Assembly: GCA_016801845.1 (NCBI GenBank)
Contig: CM028919.1
Span: 9,441,001 to 9,505,000, forward strand
Reading direction: 5' to 3'
From: Polydactylus sextarius
Taxonomy: Eukaryota > Chordata > Actinopteri > Polynemidae
Length of the DNA stretch: 64,000 nt
Below the pieces are notes generated by a model, which was not told the origin of the DNA, searched no databases, and saw nothing but the letters and a program-made list of their open reading frames with translations. The position numbers were made by a program, and so were the translations under genes. Shown piece by piece: positions 23,501 through 34,792 of this stretch. Position 1 is the first letter of the stretch. Every line of letters starts with the position of its first letter.

Positions 23501-26099
23501 AAGGAATGAACGAAATGCATGTTATATGAAACCACTGTTTGCCATTTTAATGTGAACAATTACACAGCATATACATGATTATATGATACAGTATTGTGTT
23601 GCTTGTTCATTAAGCTGAATGACTGAGTAGAAGCTTAGTGCAACAGATTTTTCTCTCCACAAATTGTATGGTGCGATGATTGATGGATGACAGAAATACA
23701 TACAGTATGCCAGTAAATTAGAAGGTCTGGAGGACATATGCAGAAAAACTCAGGTTGTGTAACACGAGGATTTTGGGGATATTCAGTGCTGCAAAAGATT
23801 CTAGTTATTCTAGATTCTAGTTATTTTTGTTTGACTTCTGAACTTTTGTTTCTGAACTTGTGGTACAATGGAACAACAGTTACAGCACAAGATGTTAATG
23901 TATAGAATTAAAAAAAAAAAGACTGAAAATCAACAAACCTGCATCCTTTTATATGGTTTGTACCTCATCTGTGTAATGTGTTCCCATGCTCCGACACCTG
24001 TGTATACAAAAACATTTTTTATGACATCTTATTGTGTGTAATGTAACAATATGTGCCTCTGTTACAATTAATCCTGAGCATATTTTGAAAGATAAGATGT
24101 GATTTGGAAAAAGAGAAGTTCCCATGTTTCATAATGGTCAACAGGTCAACATGCTCCAACACTTGGTTGGATTCACACCAATTGGTGTGAATCGCTGGAT
24201 GTGGAAGTGTTTTCCTCTGGTCAGGAAAATGAGTCAAAGTCCACTCATTGAAAAAAAACAAAACAAAAAACAAAACAAAACAAACACACGCACACACACA
24301 CACACAGAGTAAGTGTTTAAAAGACAACAAAGACTTGTGGAAAACTTGAGTTTTATGTGAAGCGATATACTGAAATTCATTCATCAATGTTGTGTTTGTC
24401 ACATGCCAGAACTTTAGCCTAAACTATGTTAAGTGGTAGCGAGAATCCAGATGCTCTCAAAAACAATTCTGGAAATTTCATGAAGGAGTCTAGCAGTGTC
24501 ACATAAACACATGCACTGTATGTTTTTATTCGTGTGCAGGTGCCACATGGGGGCAATGACGCCACAGCCAGTCACAGTGTTTCATGATAAGTCCTTCATT
24601 AAAACCTCCTGCGTTTCTATCAAATACTCCAATGACATTTCATTGTCATTGTCAAAATCAGATAAAGCCTCAGATCAGATAAAGAGGTTAAACCAGTCAA
24701 GTCAAAAGATGTTTCACAAATGACGTAGAAGTAGAGCGTATTAAAGATATTTCCTCTGTCTCTCACTTTCAAGAGTATTATTACAGAATTATTATTATTA
24801 TTACTATTTTGGTACACTGGAATGTGTGACCTAATGGAAAGCTGTTGTGTTTCAGTCCAGGTTCTTGTCACTGAACAGCTCAGATGACTGCATGCTGTAC
24901 TTGATGTTATTTTAAGACATGAGTCACGTTAAATGTGGATGAACCTAGGTGTCTGACAAAGTAATTTAACCTGATAATTATCTACATAATTTCAATATCG
25001 ACAATGACAAAAGGTCTAGACTGATTCTCTGGACCTGAGAAAGCAATTTAGGAAAAAGAATGTGCTTCACAGTCAAATCCAATAAGCTCAGATAAAGTTA
25101 CACAGCCTAAAATCCCTGACTCTCCCTTTCCTTGGTTTCCAAAATCTATGATGTTGAAAGACTCAAACCGAGCTGTAGAGAGACTCCCATTCCTAACTAG
25201 TGTCAGAGGAAATCCCAGGTGACCTATGAGAAGAGGAGCAACTGAGGTTGGGTCAGATATGATCCCCGCTAAGCCCTGATGACTGAGCCCAATGTCTGAT
25301 CCCTGGCTTACCTAGTGGGAGCTATTGACCAATCTATCACTGCAAGCCTCTCACAGGAAGGAAGTTAATCACCATATAAATAACTTTTCCATGAGTTTTC
25401 TGTCTGTGGTGTAACCGCTCTTATAATATATAAACTGTTTCAACACAAACACAACAAATTGATATAGATGATTTAATAATGTGATTATACCGTACCACTG
25501 AGGAGAGTGACAGAGCCTGGACTGATGGAGCTGACTCTGGTACTGTACGCGTCTGGGACTTTATCCATCGTTTTTTTGTTTCCAGCTTCAAGTAGCAGGA
25601 TCTTCTTTCCCTCCAAGTTGGGATCCATGCCTGGCAAAAATAACATGTTATGTATAAATGACCTGCATTATTAAAATCTTGTGGTGTGGCTATGAGTCTG
25701 TAATTTAGGCTTATTACAGCACCTTACAAATAAAATTTAATAGATGTTAATGTAAGTGTAACATATTTGGGTAAATAAAAACAGTGCTACCTCACTCTGT
25801 CTTCTAACACCATGTTTAATGTTGATGTGGACTGGTTAATTATAGGTGTAACACTAAAAATGTGGTCACTAAGTACTGGGAGGGCATCACTCACCTAGGG
25901 AACATGCCATTGCAGATCCAACCATCCCTCCCCCGGATATAATAACATCATACACCTCATTCTTGCTAGAATCGTCTCCGTGTTGTGTACACACTAGTCC
26001 TCGTTTGATGATTTTTATAGCAGATACACGCTTGTCTATAATTAAACACCGGCCAAGTCCGTGAAAGGCCAGCGCCGCCTTAGAAAGCTTGTGCATCAT
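17594..26099 (-). CDS. COQ6: Ubiquinone biosynthesis flavin monooxygenase COQ6
   Basis: FAD-dependent ring hydroxylase of coenzyme Q synthesis on the matrix face of the mitochondrial inner membrane. Coding exons in transcript order: 26099-25895, 25630-25496, 23997-23939, 22090-21964, 20823-20693, 20595-20488, 20177-20115, 20009-19902, 19231-19029, 18852-18737, 18375-18209, 17623-17594. These give 483 aa with all phases closing (human 468). Residues 1-45 are basic and look like a mitochondrial presequence. FAD-binding GGGMVG is at 56-61. Other family blocks are LLLEAG, RVSSISPGS, WNYDQSAVVA, the GADGPNS motif, and GDAAHRVHPLAGQGVN (second FAD motif). The last exon encodes only EQIMAFASK. Two Met codons start the frame (26099 and 26096). 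Polyadenylation is unclear: minus-strand ATTAAA falls at 17501-17496 and AATAAA at 17270-17265, the latter inside the ENTPD5 3' UTR. Confidence 0.96.
19301..19560. other. Candidate conserved non-coding element in COQ6 intron 8
   Basis: Complex, non-repetitive intronic sequence with a cluster of homeodomain-type cores: CTAATTAAAAG near 19439, GAATTAGC near 19475, TTTAATTAGC near 19533. It differs in texture from the surrounding AT-rich intron. Conservation was not tested. Confidence 0.2.
21782..21810. repeat. GA-rich microsatellite in COQ6 intron 4
   Basis: Interrupted GA/GAAA run within the intron between the exons at 22090-21964 and 20823-20693. Confidence 0.85.
24250..24307. repeat. A4C-rich run passing into (CA)n
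   Basis: A compound simple repeat in COQ6 intron 2: AAAAC-type units, then about nine CA units. It causes spurious short ORFs on both strands. Confidence 0.9.
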
Positions 26100-26277
26100 A
26101 TCGTCTTCACCCTGTCTTCATATGCGGTAAATCGCGTATTAAACAAGTAAAAACAATCCAACTCCGAAGCCTGTGTACTGTCACATTACAGTCAGACAGA
26201 CGTTTCCCCTTGAATGTGTCCTAATACGAGCAGCTGTGTAATCCAGCCATGTTGTTGACAAGCGCCACTGTAGAAGT

Positions 26278-26324
26278 ACTTCCGGCTTCTCGTCCAATCA
26301 CAGATGACGTACGTCGTTGACGTC
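26278..26324. promoter_or_regulatory. Bidirectional COQ6/FAM161B promoter core
   Basis: A GC- and CpG-rich island in AT-rich surroundings, 180-225 bp upstream of the COQ6 ATG. It holds ACTTCCGG (26278-26285, ETS/GABP site), CCAAT (26294-26298), palindromic GACGTACGTC (26306-26315) and TGACGTC (26318-26324, CRE core). No TATA box is seen. FAM161B is transcribed away on the other strand, and its first exon is probably non-coding and just to the right. Site identities are by consensus only. Confidence 0.6.
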
Positions 26325-26757
26325 GCTGCCGGCGCTGCCGCTTCAGTCCACAGACGGTGCTGATGCTACCGAAACTGGCCGCTCCTAACAATTATAACAG
26401 CCTGTCCTCGTCTCCAAGTGTTGTTTAAAGACTGTGTCAACTTTATATCCACAACAGACAACTTCAGATAACCGTATAAACTGCAGAGTATCGTTTCAAT
26501 CGAATCGTTTGGAGGACATTTCGACACAGAAACACTACTTCCTACAACTCGTTTTCGACCAGGTTGGAGGTTTATTGATGACTTCAGGTTCAATATCGTT
26601 GTTTTTAGTTGTTTATAATGATGCTTTTAAGCGTCGGAAAATAGTATAGAGGTTTGTATGCAACTATAGTAATAAATACGCATAGAAATTGCAACTCAAC
26701 TTATGTTAAATCCATGTTAGTAAACATCAGACACACTGTTGTGGGCTCAGATGTCTG

Positions 26758-26771
26758 GTTACCATGGTAAC
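26758..26771. promoter_or_regulatory. Perfect palindromic RFX X-box
   Basis: GTTACCATGGTAAC is an exact inverted repeat that fits the X-box consensus GTNRCC-(0-3 nt)-RGYAAC at every position. It lies about 430 bp from the COQ6-FAM161B promoter core and 1.3 kb upstream of the FAM161B coding start. RFX factors activate ciliary and centrosomal genes. Confidence 0.65.
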
Positions 26772-28072
26772 CTGTTTACACAGCCTGAGTTTGAAGTGTT
26801 AAACTTTTTAATATCAGTCAAATATCACAATGTATGCTATCAAAACGAATAATTGTTACCATTATCGAATAATCAGTCGATTATTTTACCAAATTAATTC
26901 ATTAAAATGAGGAGAAAAGTAGAGGAGAAAGTCTACCAGTCATAATATCATAATAATAAAATAGTAAAAGTCATAATATCACTGTGTGAAAATAACAAAT
27001 TATACTGAAAACACCAGAAATAAAAAGTACAGACTTTGCATAATACTCACATATAATTTAATGTTTATTGTATTTTTTAGGTTATGATGGTTTTTGTATT
27101 TTAGTGTTCATGAGATTAATTTTCCAGCTATTACAGCTGGGGCTGATTTAGTTATTTACATATTTCTTAATGGGAATCTGTAACTAGTAATTAAAAATCC
27201 TTCTTCACAAGTAAATGTTTTAGATCCAAAATGTTGTGTTTTCTCCATAATATTTAAAAGGGCTATGATATAAATGTATTTTGTGGTTTGGCCCAATACA
27301 ATGACATTTAGCCAAATTGATTGAAATTGAAACTACACTAAACAAATCAAAATAAGAGTAGTGCTTCTGCACTTAAATGCTCTGTGTGACTATTTCATAT
27401 AACTGTATATCTGAATGATGCAACAGTCTGTAACGTTTCTCTCTGAGATGTGGGAGGAGCAGAGGAATAGGAACATTAAATATTATAACATATTAAAACA
27501 CATGTATGTTACAACTCTGCTTAAGTTGAGTGCAAAGAAATGAATTTATCTACTTTCCCCTGTCAGTCATTTATCATCATATTTGTGCAATAACAACAAA
27601 TAGTAAAAAAAAAATGTCCTCTACAGTTTAGACTCAGTGAGAAATCATCAATTATGTCCACATCATCCAGATATATTCTGTATGTAATTACTACTTATTT
27701 TGTTACTATGTTCTTGAATGATCAGCTGATGATTTGATGTATAAAATATAGTGAACCCTGTTCAGTTTATCAGAGCCCATGGGGTCGGTAATGGAGTCAA
27801 TCTTTTGGCAGCCCATTTATTTAGTTTACAACAAAGACAAGCAGCACATGTATGCAGCAGTATTAAAAAATAATAGTGGTTTTTAATCTATGTAAAATGT
27901 TGTAGAATAACATGTGTGAGCACACATCTTTAGAGGTTGTTGAAAGTATTGTTACTAAGTTACTGGTTCATTTTGAGTAGGCCTAGTATTTTCAAATGAC
28001 AGCTTATATATTGTGTAAAAATGGTTGTTGTGTAAAAAATCTTCTCCTTGGGTTTTTTTTTGTCAGATTAAT

Positions 28073-31000
28073 ATGTCAGAGCTGGAGGCCTTGCTACAAG
28101 ACGAGCTCAGATCAGAGTTAATACTCCAGCAGCAGTTGAAGGCCCTGAGCGAGGCCTTCAGGCAGCAGCTGCAGGAGACAGAGAGGAGGCAGACAGAAGA
28201 GTTGGAGAGGAGGATTCATCAAAACGCTCTCCTGTCAACAGATGTGCACCAAGAGTCCTGTGATAAAAAAGAAAAGAATTGTCAGACCAAGTAGGTTTTC
28301 TTGTTTGTTGAGGTTTTTTGTGTGCATGTTGTTACATACATACATACATATTTTCTTAAACTCTTTTACTGATTTATTTTAGACATACAGGAATGAGGAG
28401 GTCCATCTCTACATCTGCCCTGAACTCAGACAAAGAAACATCACATCATGTTAGGAAGCCAGAGAGGCCTAACTCCTCTTCTCAAGCCTGGGTATCTTCA
28501 ACAAAGCACAGCTCAGTCACAGCTTCCATGCTGATGCCTGTCAAGACACAACAGTGTGAACGGTTAGCTCTGTCTAAAACAACAGAGATAAGCAAAGAGG
28601 AGGAAGCCGCAGCTGAATGTCAGAAGAAGTTTAGCGCTGCCCCCGTCCCCAGCCATGTCATCCAGCCCCTTTATCAGGAGATGATGGAGCTGAGAGAGAA
28701 AGAGAGGAAGCAGGGTCTCGAGCAGAGGAAGAACTTCTTACTCTCCATACAAAAACCTTTCGGCTTCCAGATGAGAGAAAAAGAGAAAAGAGAGAAGCTG
28801 ATAACTATGTTAAACCAAGTCTCACAAGAGAAGAAAAACAAGGTTCCCACTGACAGAAAACCTCCTCACAAAGCAAAGAAAGACTCGCTGGATTCTGAGC
28901 TGAAAGGTGATTTGTTTCCCTCCAATATCCAGGAATTTCACAAAACAATCTAGATTAATGAATATAGTTGTGAGTTGCAGTTAGTTTGACAAAACAGTAG
29001 ATCTCTTTTCAGAAAGCACTGTACTGGTTTGTTCTTTAGACTTTGAACAGGTCTTGAATTTAAAACCTTTAATTGAGAGATTGCATTACAAATGTCTAAA
29101 CAGTTACACACTGAAATGATACAGTTTCATATTGAACGCATATATAAAGTTCTTCTAACACACTCCACACAGTAACAACACTACAGCCTCTACTTGCAGA
29201 GCAGCAGGAGATTTGCAGGACAGTTCACACTCGACAGGAGAGCTCCACCGTGTCCTGCAGCCCCAAACTTCGCACCGCTGAGCGCACCAGGAAAGAGAAG
29301 CTGGGATTCCTGGACGAGAAGCCGAGCTTCCAGCCGAAGATCATCCGACAGGTCCCTGATTTCAGCAGGTTGCACAAGACGTTGCAGACAGAAACACTGA
29401 GAAAAACACAGAGTAAAGATGTGACAAAATGTCAGCCCTTCTGTCTCAGGACATCAGCTCTGCCTGTGAGACAAACTAGGACGATTCCAGAAAAATCCAA
29501 GGTAAAACATTTTTTACATTTTTTTTAAGAGTAGAGCAGTTTGGTTTTATTACTTCTCAGAATATTGAGTTATTTTAATTTTCAAATTCAGTATTTATAA
29601 CAGTATTTATGAAAGGCAGGGGTTTGAGAAGTAATGACTTTCATCAGAAAATATCAGTCAGTAAATGTGATGGATAATCTCTGTCCTGATGAATGTCTAT
29701 AGAAGAGCTACATAAGAAGAAAACATCCTGACGCCCACAAGCACCAGGCCCTGACGGTTTCACAGTATAGTTTTACATCACTTTTTTTTTTGAAGTCTCT
29801 CACACCTTCTGTGCTTGATGGATGGTTCGAGACACATCCACCCACCAGTTTATCAAGTTAGTAACCCTTCTTTTCTTAAGGAGGACAGGAAACCACTTGA
29901 CTTCCTTAAAACCTCTAATGATCTAGATGACAAACAAGGCTGATTACATCCGTTCTTGTTTAAAAATTTTTATATTACATGCACTGAAACTGAAAGGGCA
30001 GATGTTTATCCTACGGTTTTTGCTGACTGGATAATGACTTATGATGTATTACTGTGGTCTGTCAATACACCCAAGTGTATATTTCGTAAAATGTGACAAG
30101 AATTTGACCAGGTCACATTACTTTCTTTTCTGTGTCCTCCGGAGCAATTTGTTTGATGATAAAAAGATTTATTGCTTGGTTTAAATTCTCGTATGCCTTA
30201 TGTGTTATTTCTGTAGCAGTTCAGACCACTCACCTCAGATGTGGAGATGTAAAGCTATTTAAAATATGTACACGAGGCCATCTTCAAAGAAGGAAATATT
30301 CCCCTCCCTTGAACTGGCGTATGTCAGAAATTTCTAACTCATAATTTCTGAAGTTTAACGAAAACCCAATTTCTACGTTGCTTGGCATACTTTGCAACCA
30401 TATAATACATACAATCACATATTTCACAACAAGAAAAACTATATATGTTCATCAAAATTTGTGTGTGTGGATGATTCCCACAGGGGCATTACAGAGTAAG
30501 ATTAATTATAACAGCAATTAACTACTTCAAAGAGGTAAAATGAACTTTGTGATCAGTGGATGTTCCTTTTCTGGCTTCCTTTCATATATTTTCTGTCTCT
30601 GCCCAAAATTATACAATAACCAGAAATTACCAGAAAATTGTTTTGTGAACCATGTCACACATTTAAGAGCAAACACTTATAGACTATACACTATACACTT
30701 ATAGTTTTGCTTTGTTGCTGAATATTATATTGTTTTAAATACTGTATTGTTAATGAACTGAAAAACTTAGATAGTTAATGTGTGGTTTCTCATAAAACAC
30801 AGATAAAACTTACAACCATTATTCAATGGGTATATAAAGTATACTGTATATGTACAGGCAGCAGTCTCACTGTTAAGACAAGAACAGTTATATTTTTTAA
30901 TACCTATTAGTGATATGCTTATTCTGTTGATTATAATCCATATATATCTATAATTATATAGCAATAGTTTTGTTTTCTTTGTTTCAGGAACCAAAAATAA

Positions 31001-32205
31001 ATCGTCTCAGTAGAAGCAAATCACTTGGGGCTTTAACGTCGCTGTCCACAGACACTCTCCCCACATACATCACAGATGCAGAGAGGAAGCGCCGCATGGC
31101 CATCAGGTGAGCTGGATGAGCTCTTGGCACGACGGCTGATTTTTCATTTTTACAAAATCTACACACTAAATATTTGGATCCACTCATATTCAGAATATTT
31201 TTTTTTTTTGCCTTCACAGAAAGTCAATGGAAATGAGGGATAATAAGAATCAAGAGAGTGTGGAGTGGATGAGGAAATACCAAATGAGGTCTCAGGCCAT
31301 GAGGAAGACAGTTACACTCCATGCAAAGTTGTTAGACCCACACAGCAGCTTGAAAGAAGTATATAATGAAAAAGTAAAACACTATATGTGAGTACTGGTC
31401 AAGTCAGACCAGTCATTCTTTTCAGCGTTGTAACCTTTGCAGCTCACATCACAACAACCACACATGCCTACCACAGTAGCTTAAATTATAATCTTTTGTC
31501 ACATGAAGGGACGCTGACCAACAAAGGATGAGAGAGTACATGAAAGAGTTACGGGACATGAAGGCACGAGTTAGTGAACGCCCTTATTTGTTCGAACAGG
31601 TGAAACAGGTACGTAACGTAAAGCTTTGACATTATATCATGTTTTTAAATGACCTGCAGCTCCAGGGGCATAACCGTGGCTTTGTTCTGTCAGAGAAATG
31701 CAAAAGCTCAAGCAGAACAGATCTACAGGAACAAGCTGAAGAAAGCTGGATTTAAGGAACAATTTGTTGAAGAAATAGGAGAAAGAGTTGAAGGAACATC
31801 ATTCTCATCCAGCTCTGAGGACGATGCAGATGTGAATGACCACAGCAATGAAAATGACATTCATAGCAGGTATGCAGTGTGAGAATTTTTAGCAAGTTTT
31901 GTTCATCCACTATCCACTATGTAATCCCACTGTGTCCGGTAAAATTATGAATAGCACTGCTGCTGGAGAGCCAAGGACTTCATGTGGTTTGGTCATATTA
32001 TATTACATAATTTTCTGAGCTTTCCCTGCAGTCTTTAGTGAAAAAAAGACAAATACTGTAGCCAAGTAAAAGTTAGATGTAATTACAATATAGCCTTTTT
32101 CTAACCCAACATGTCTGATTTAGGGAAGAAAATGTAGACGACGGAGAGAAAATTGAAGATGTGGAAGAGGAGAGCGTGAAGTCCAAAGGGGAAGAAATGC
32201 CATGA
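28073..32205 (+). CDS. FAM161B: FAM161 family protein B (FAM161B)
   Basis: Coiled-coil protein of the UPF0564/FAM161 family. Its paralogue FAM161A sits at the ciliary base and centriole of photoreceptors and binds microtubules; B is less studied. Coding exons: 28073-28290, 28383-28906, 29200-29501, 30988-31106, 31220-31387, 31509-31608, 31694-31869, 32124-32205. These total 562 aa. Features in order: a Gln/Glu-rich N-terminal coiled coil; a Ser/Thr-rich linker; the family block KPFGFQMREKEKREK with VPDFSRLH; DAERKRRMAIR with KSMEMR; the terminal block MKARVSERPYLFEQVKQ with RNAKAQAEQIYRNKLKKAGF; then an acidic tail. The start is the first ATG after the acceptor at 28066. B is preferred over A because of its COQ6 neighbour, as in human. 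Confidence 0.92.
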
Positions 32206-32545
32206 TCAAAAAGGTTCAGGCGGCACTGAGTTTTTTGTGGCCTCTCCGCTAGAAAACAACACTGTCCTCAAAAATAATTCATGTCACGGTTAACTATCCA
32301 CACCAAACATTTGATAGTTTAAGATGTGCGACTATAACTTATGAAATAACAAAACATCTGGATTTTTCAGTCACTATTGTAAAGTATTACAACTGAAAAT
32401 TAAAAGTTTATAGAACTACGTTTGTTGATACGTAATAATTTTTTTGTGCTTCATATGTGTAGATAGATACATTCACATACACACACACACACGTGTGTGT
32501 GTGTGTGTATGTATATATGTTTAAGCAAATTAAACTGAAAATAAA
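32206..32545 (+). other. FAM161B 3' UTR and polyadenylation signal
   Basis: AATAAA at 32540-32545, about 335 bp after the stop. A second AATAAA lies at 33283-33288. Confidence 0.6.
32474..32512. repeat. Mirror-joined (CA)n-(GT)n palindrome
   Basis: Seven AC units run straight into eight GT units, flanked by CAT on the left and ATG on the right. It is a nearly perfect inverted repeat of about 36 bp centred at 32492/32493, inside the FAM161B 3' UTR. In RNA it would fold into one long hairpin. Confidence 0.9.
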
Positions 32546-34400
32546 AAAAGCTACTTTTGGTTTTATGACAACAATTTTGTTAAGAAATATGAACACTGTA
32601 ATTTAGAGGATGATGAGAACTTGGTTACCAGACTAAACAGCTCAAAAACAAAATGAGAACAGTTTGACACCGTTGTGCTTTACAAACTCTAATTTTTGAT
32701 AGCCAAGTAAAAAAGAAGGATTACACTTGTGCAGTAAGATTACGTAACTGCCAGCGCTTTATTTAGTTTAGTTTAGTTTAAAAAGAATCAAAAGATGTAT
32801 ATTTTTTAATTGGATAGGTCCTGTGAGGACACCAAGACTTTGACACAGTCCTTTCTTGGATGGTTGGGTTAGATTTCCCAGTGATTTCTACAGCCACATG
32901 GCAGCTAAATAAACAGCCGTCATTGTGCATCTGCATCCACACAGACCAGTTCAGTGGTCTGCTCCAAGCCCATAGACCCACATCAAATGCTCTTGTTGTT
33001 GCGCCTTTACTGTTTGATTGTGCTTAGACAGCTGACTACCAGGAATTTGAGAGATTATTTTTACTTACAAACCACATGGGAATGTTTGAATATTTATATG
33101 ATCATAATCAAAAGGTCATCATGGACACCAGAACACACCAAACGCTCGCTTTTCGAAGCTTACAGTAACACCACTGAGATCTTATGCTTATGTATCATGC
33201 AGATAAATGTCCACAATTATTTGTTACCTGTGCCTCCAGATGATATAACTGTTGCAGTGTTCGCTGGCTGAGAGGGTATTAAAATAAACATGTTATTAAT
33301 TTCACATAATTAAAAGAATATGGAAATTGAAAAGCTGAAGTGTTATGATTCAGTTCATATAGATGTAAAAAAAAAAAAAAAAAACCTTTCCTTGAGATCT
33401 CAAACATCACATGACAAAGCTTCAAGGGCTCCATCCTGTCAGGTTGTCATGGGAACCATGTATCCCTCCCCACTCTGCTTTATAGTCCCTCAGGAGAAAG
33501 CTGTGCACCTCTAATTCCCCAGTGCACGGCTGAAAACAAAACCAACCTCTCCCAACCTGTTAGATAATATCCGAGTGGGAACCTGCATCTGTGCAACGCG
33601 TGAGGGAGCAGACGCCCGTGACATCTCTTTAAACAAACTATAGAGCCTCGGATGTGTGTGGAGGCTGAGAAAGGGAACAAACACATCTCATTTAGATTAA
33701 TGAGAGGCTGTGAGCTTGGCCACCGAATGTTATGATCACGCTGTTTGAGGAGTGGCTCTACTTACCGGATGAACAATATAATTTCACCAAGGTGGTGCGT
33801 TCAGGTCTCTTATTATTCTAGCCGCTGTACGATATTAAAATTCCCACACATTTAATTGTGTAAATACACGGTTTGCAAATGTAGGCAGCTGAAGACACAC
33901 CCTAGAATAGATGATACATGCCTCAAATGGACTTCACCTGCGATAAAACATCAACAATTTCACTATATGAAATGCTTACATTGTGTTTACTGATTAAATT
34001 GTGGTTCATTTTAAATTTTTTGTTTATTTGAATTCACTTGAGAATTAAGTAAAAGTGCAAAGGCCAAGTATTCACTTAAGTGTAGTTTATGTTGTGAGTG
34101 CAGGGCTGTGTGCATGGTGAGTCTCTGTGTGTTTTAGTCCTTGGTTCACCTGCAGGAGGAGCTGTGGCTTGCTGCAGCCTCTCTGGAGCAGAAGAGAGAG
34201 ATCCCTCTTTTTCTCCTTCAGTGGCATGAATAATATCCCCAGTGCTGGAGAGAGAGCATATCAAGAGGCAAACGGGAAGGGGAGAGAGAGCAGCCAGTGT
34301 GACAGATAAGAGCGTGGCAGAACTTGTCTCCCTGACTGCACCGTGGGCCGGAGAAAGAGAGAGCAAGTGCATCAGTGTCAGGCAAGGTTGCTGCCTGCAG
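32546..34400. other. FAM161B-NGB intergenic region
   Basis: No gene seen. It contains TTTAG tandem units (about 32762-32780), a poly(A) run (33366-33384) and a GC-richer non-coding stretch at about 33420-33760. This is where the two synteny blocks meet. Confidence 0.6.
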
Positions 34401-34792
34401 ACACACCAATACACTCACACACACTCACTCACACACTCACACACCAACAATACACAGACCCCTCATCCCAGCCGCACCAGAAGAAGTTTAGAGAGAAGAC
34501 TGACCTGAAGAAGGTACAGTATGTGTGTGTGTGTTTCTTAACATAGGTGTCACATCTCCTACCGCCGTGCCCCCCCTCTTTATATCTGAAACACAACAAC
34601 AGCAAAATTCAACTGTGTTACGCTAACTTGGTGCTCCACTTTTTTTTTTCCAGGTGAGTTGGCGGAAGTTTCCTGTGTGGATTCGCTCGAGTCTTATGGC
34701 TTTCCTCAAACTGAGGCTTCTTGTCCTCTAGAGGAATTGTGTGTTTCCCCTCCAGAAGAAGAACTTGTCTCCTGTTGCCAGCTTGAGGGAGG
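34401..34792 (+). promoter_or_regulatory. NGB: Probable NGB 5' UTR, spliced
   Basis: A CA/ACTC-rich stretch (34408-34450) is followed by a clean donor, aag|gtacag, at 34513/34514. Across a 140-bp gap lies a strong acceptor, ttttttccag, ending at 34653. The segment 34654-34792 then runs into the NGB start codon. A non-coding first exon with a short intron is the simplest reading, but no promoter motif is clear. Confidence 0.4.

Larger units (their letters stand above)
26100..28066. other. COQ6-FAM161B intergenic / FAM161B 5' intron
   Basis: Contains the shared promoter and the X-box, then about 1.2 kb of AT-rich sequence up to the acceptor tgtcag ending at 28066. That acceptor shows that FAM161B has at least one upstream non-coding exon, probably between 26340 and 26900. 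I could not fix its donor. Confidence 0.5.

Noticed and set aside
34076..34546. Short ORFs on both strands upstream of NGB
   Set aside because: Frames pass through CA-rich low complexity and the probable 5' UTR; no domain or phase support.
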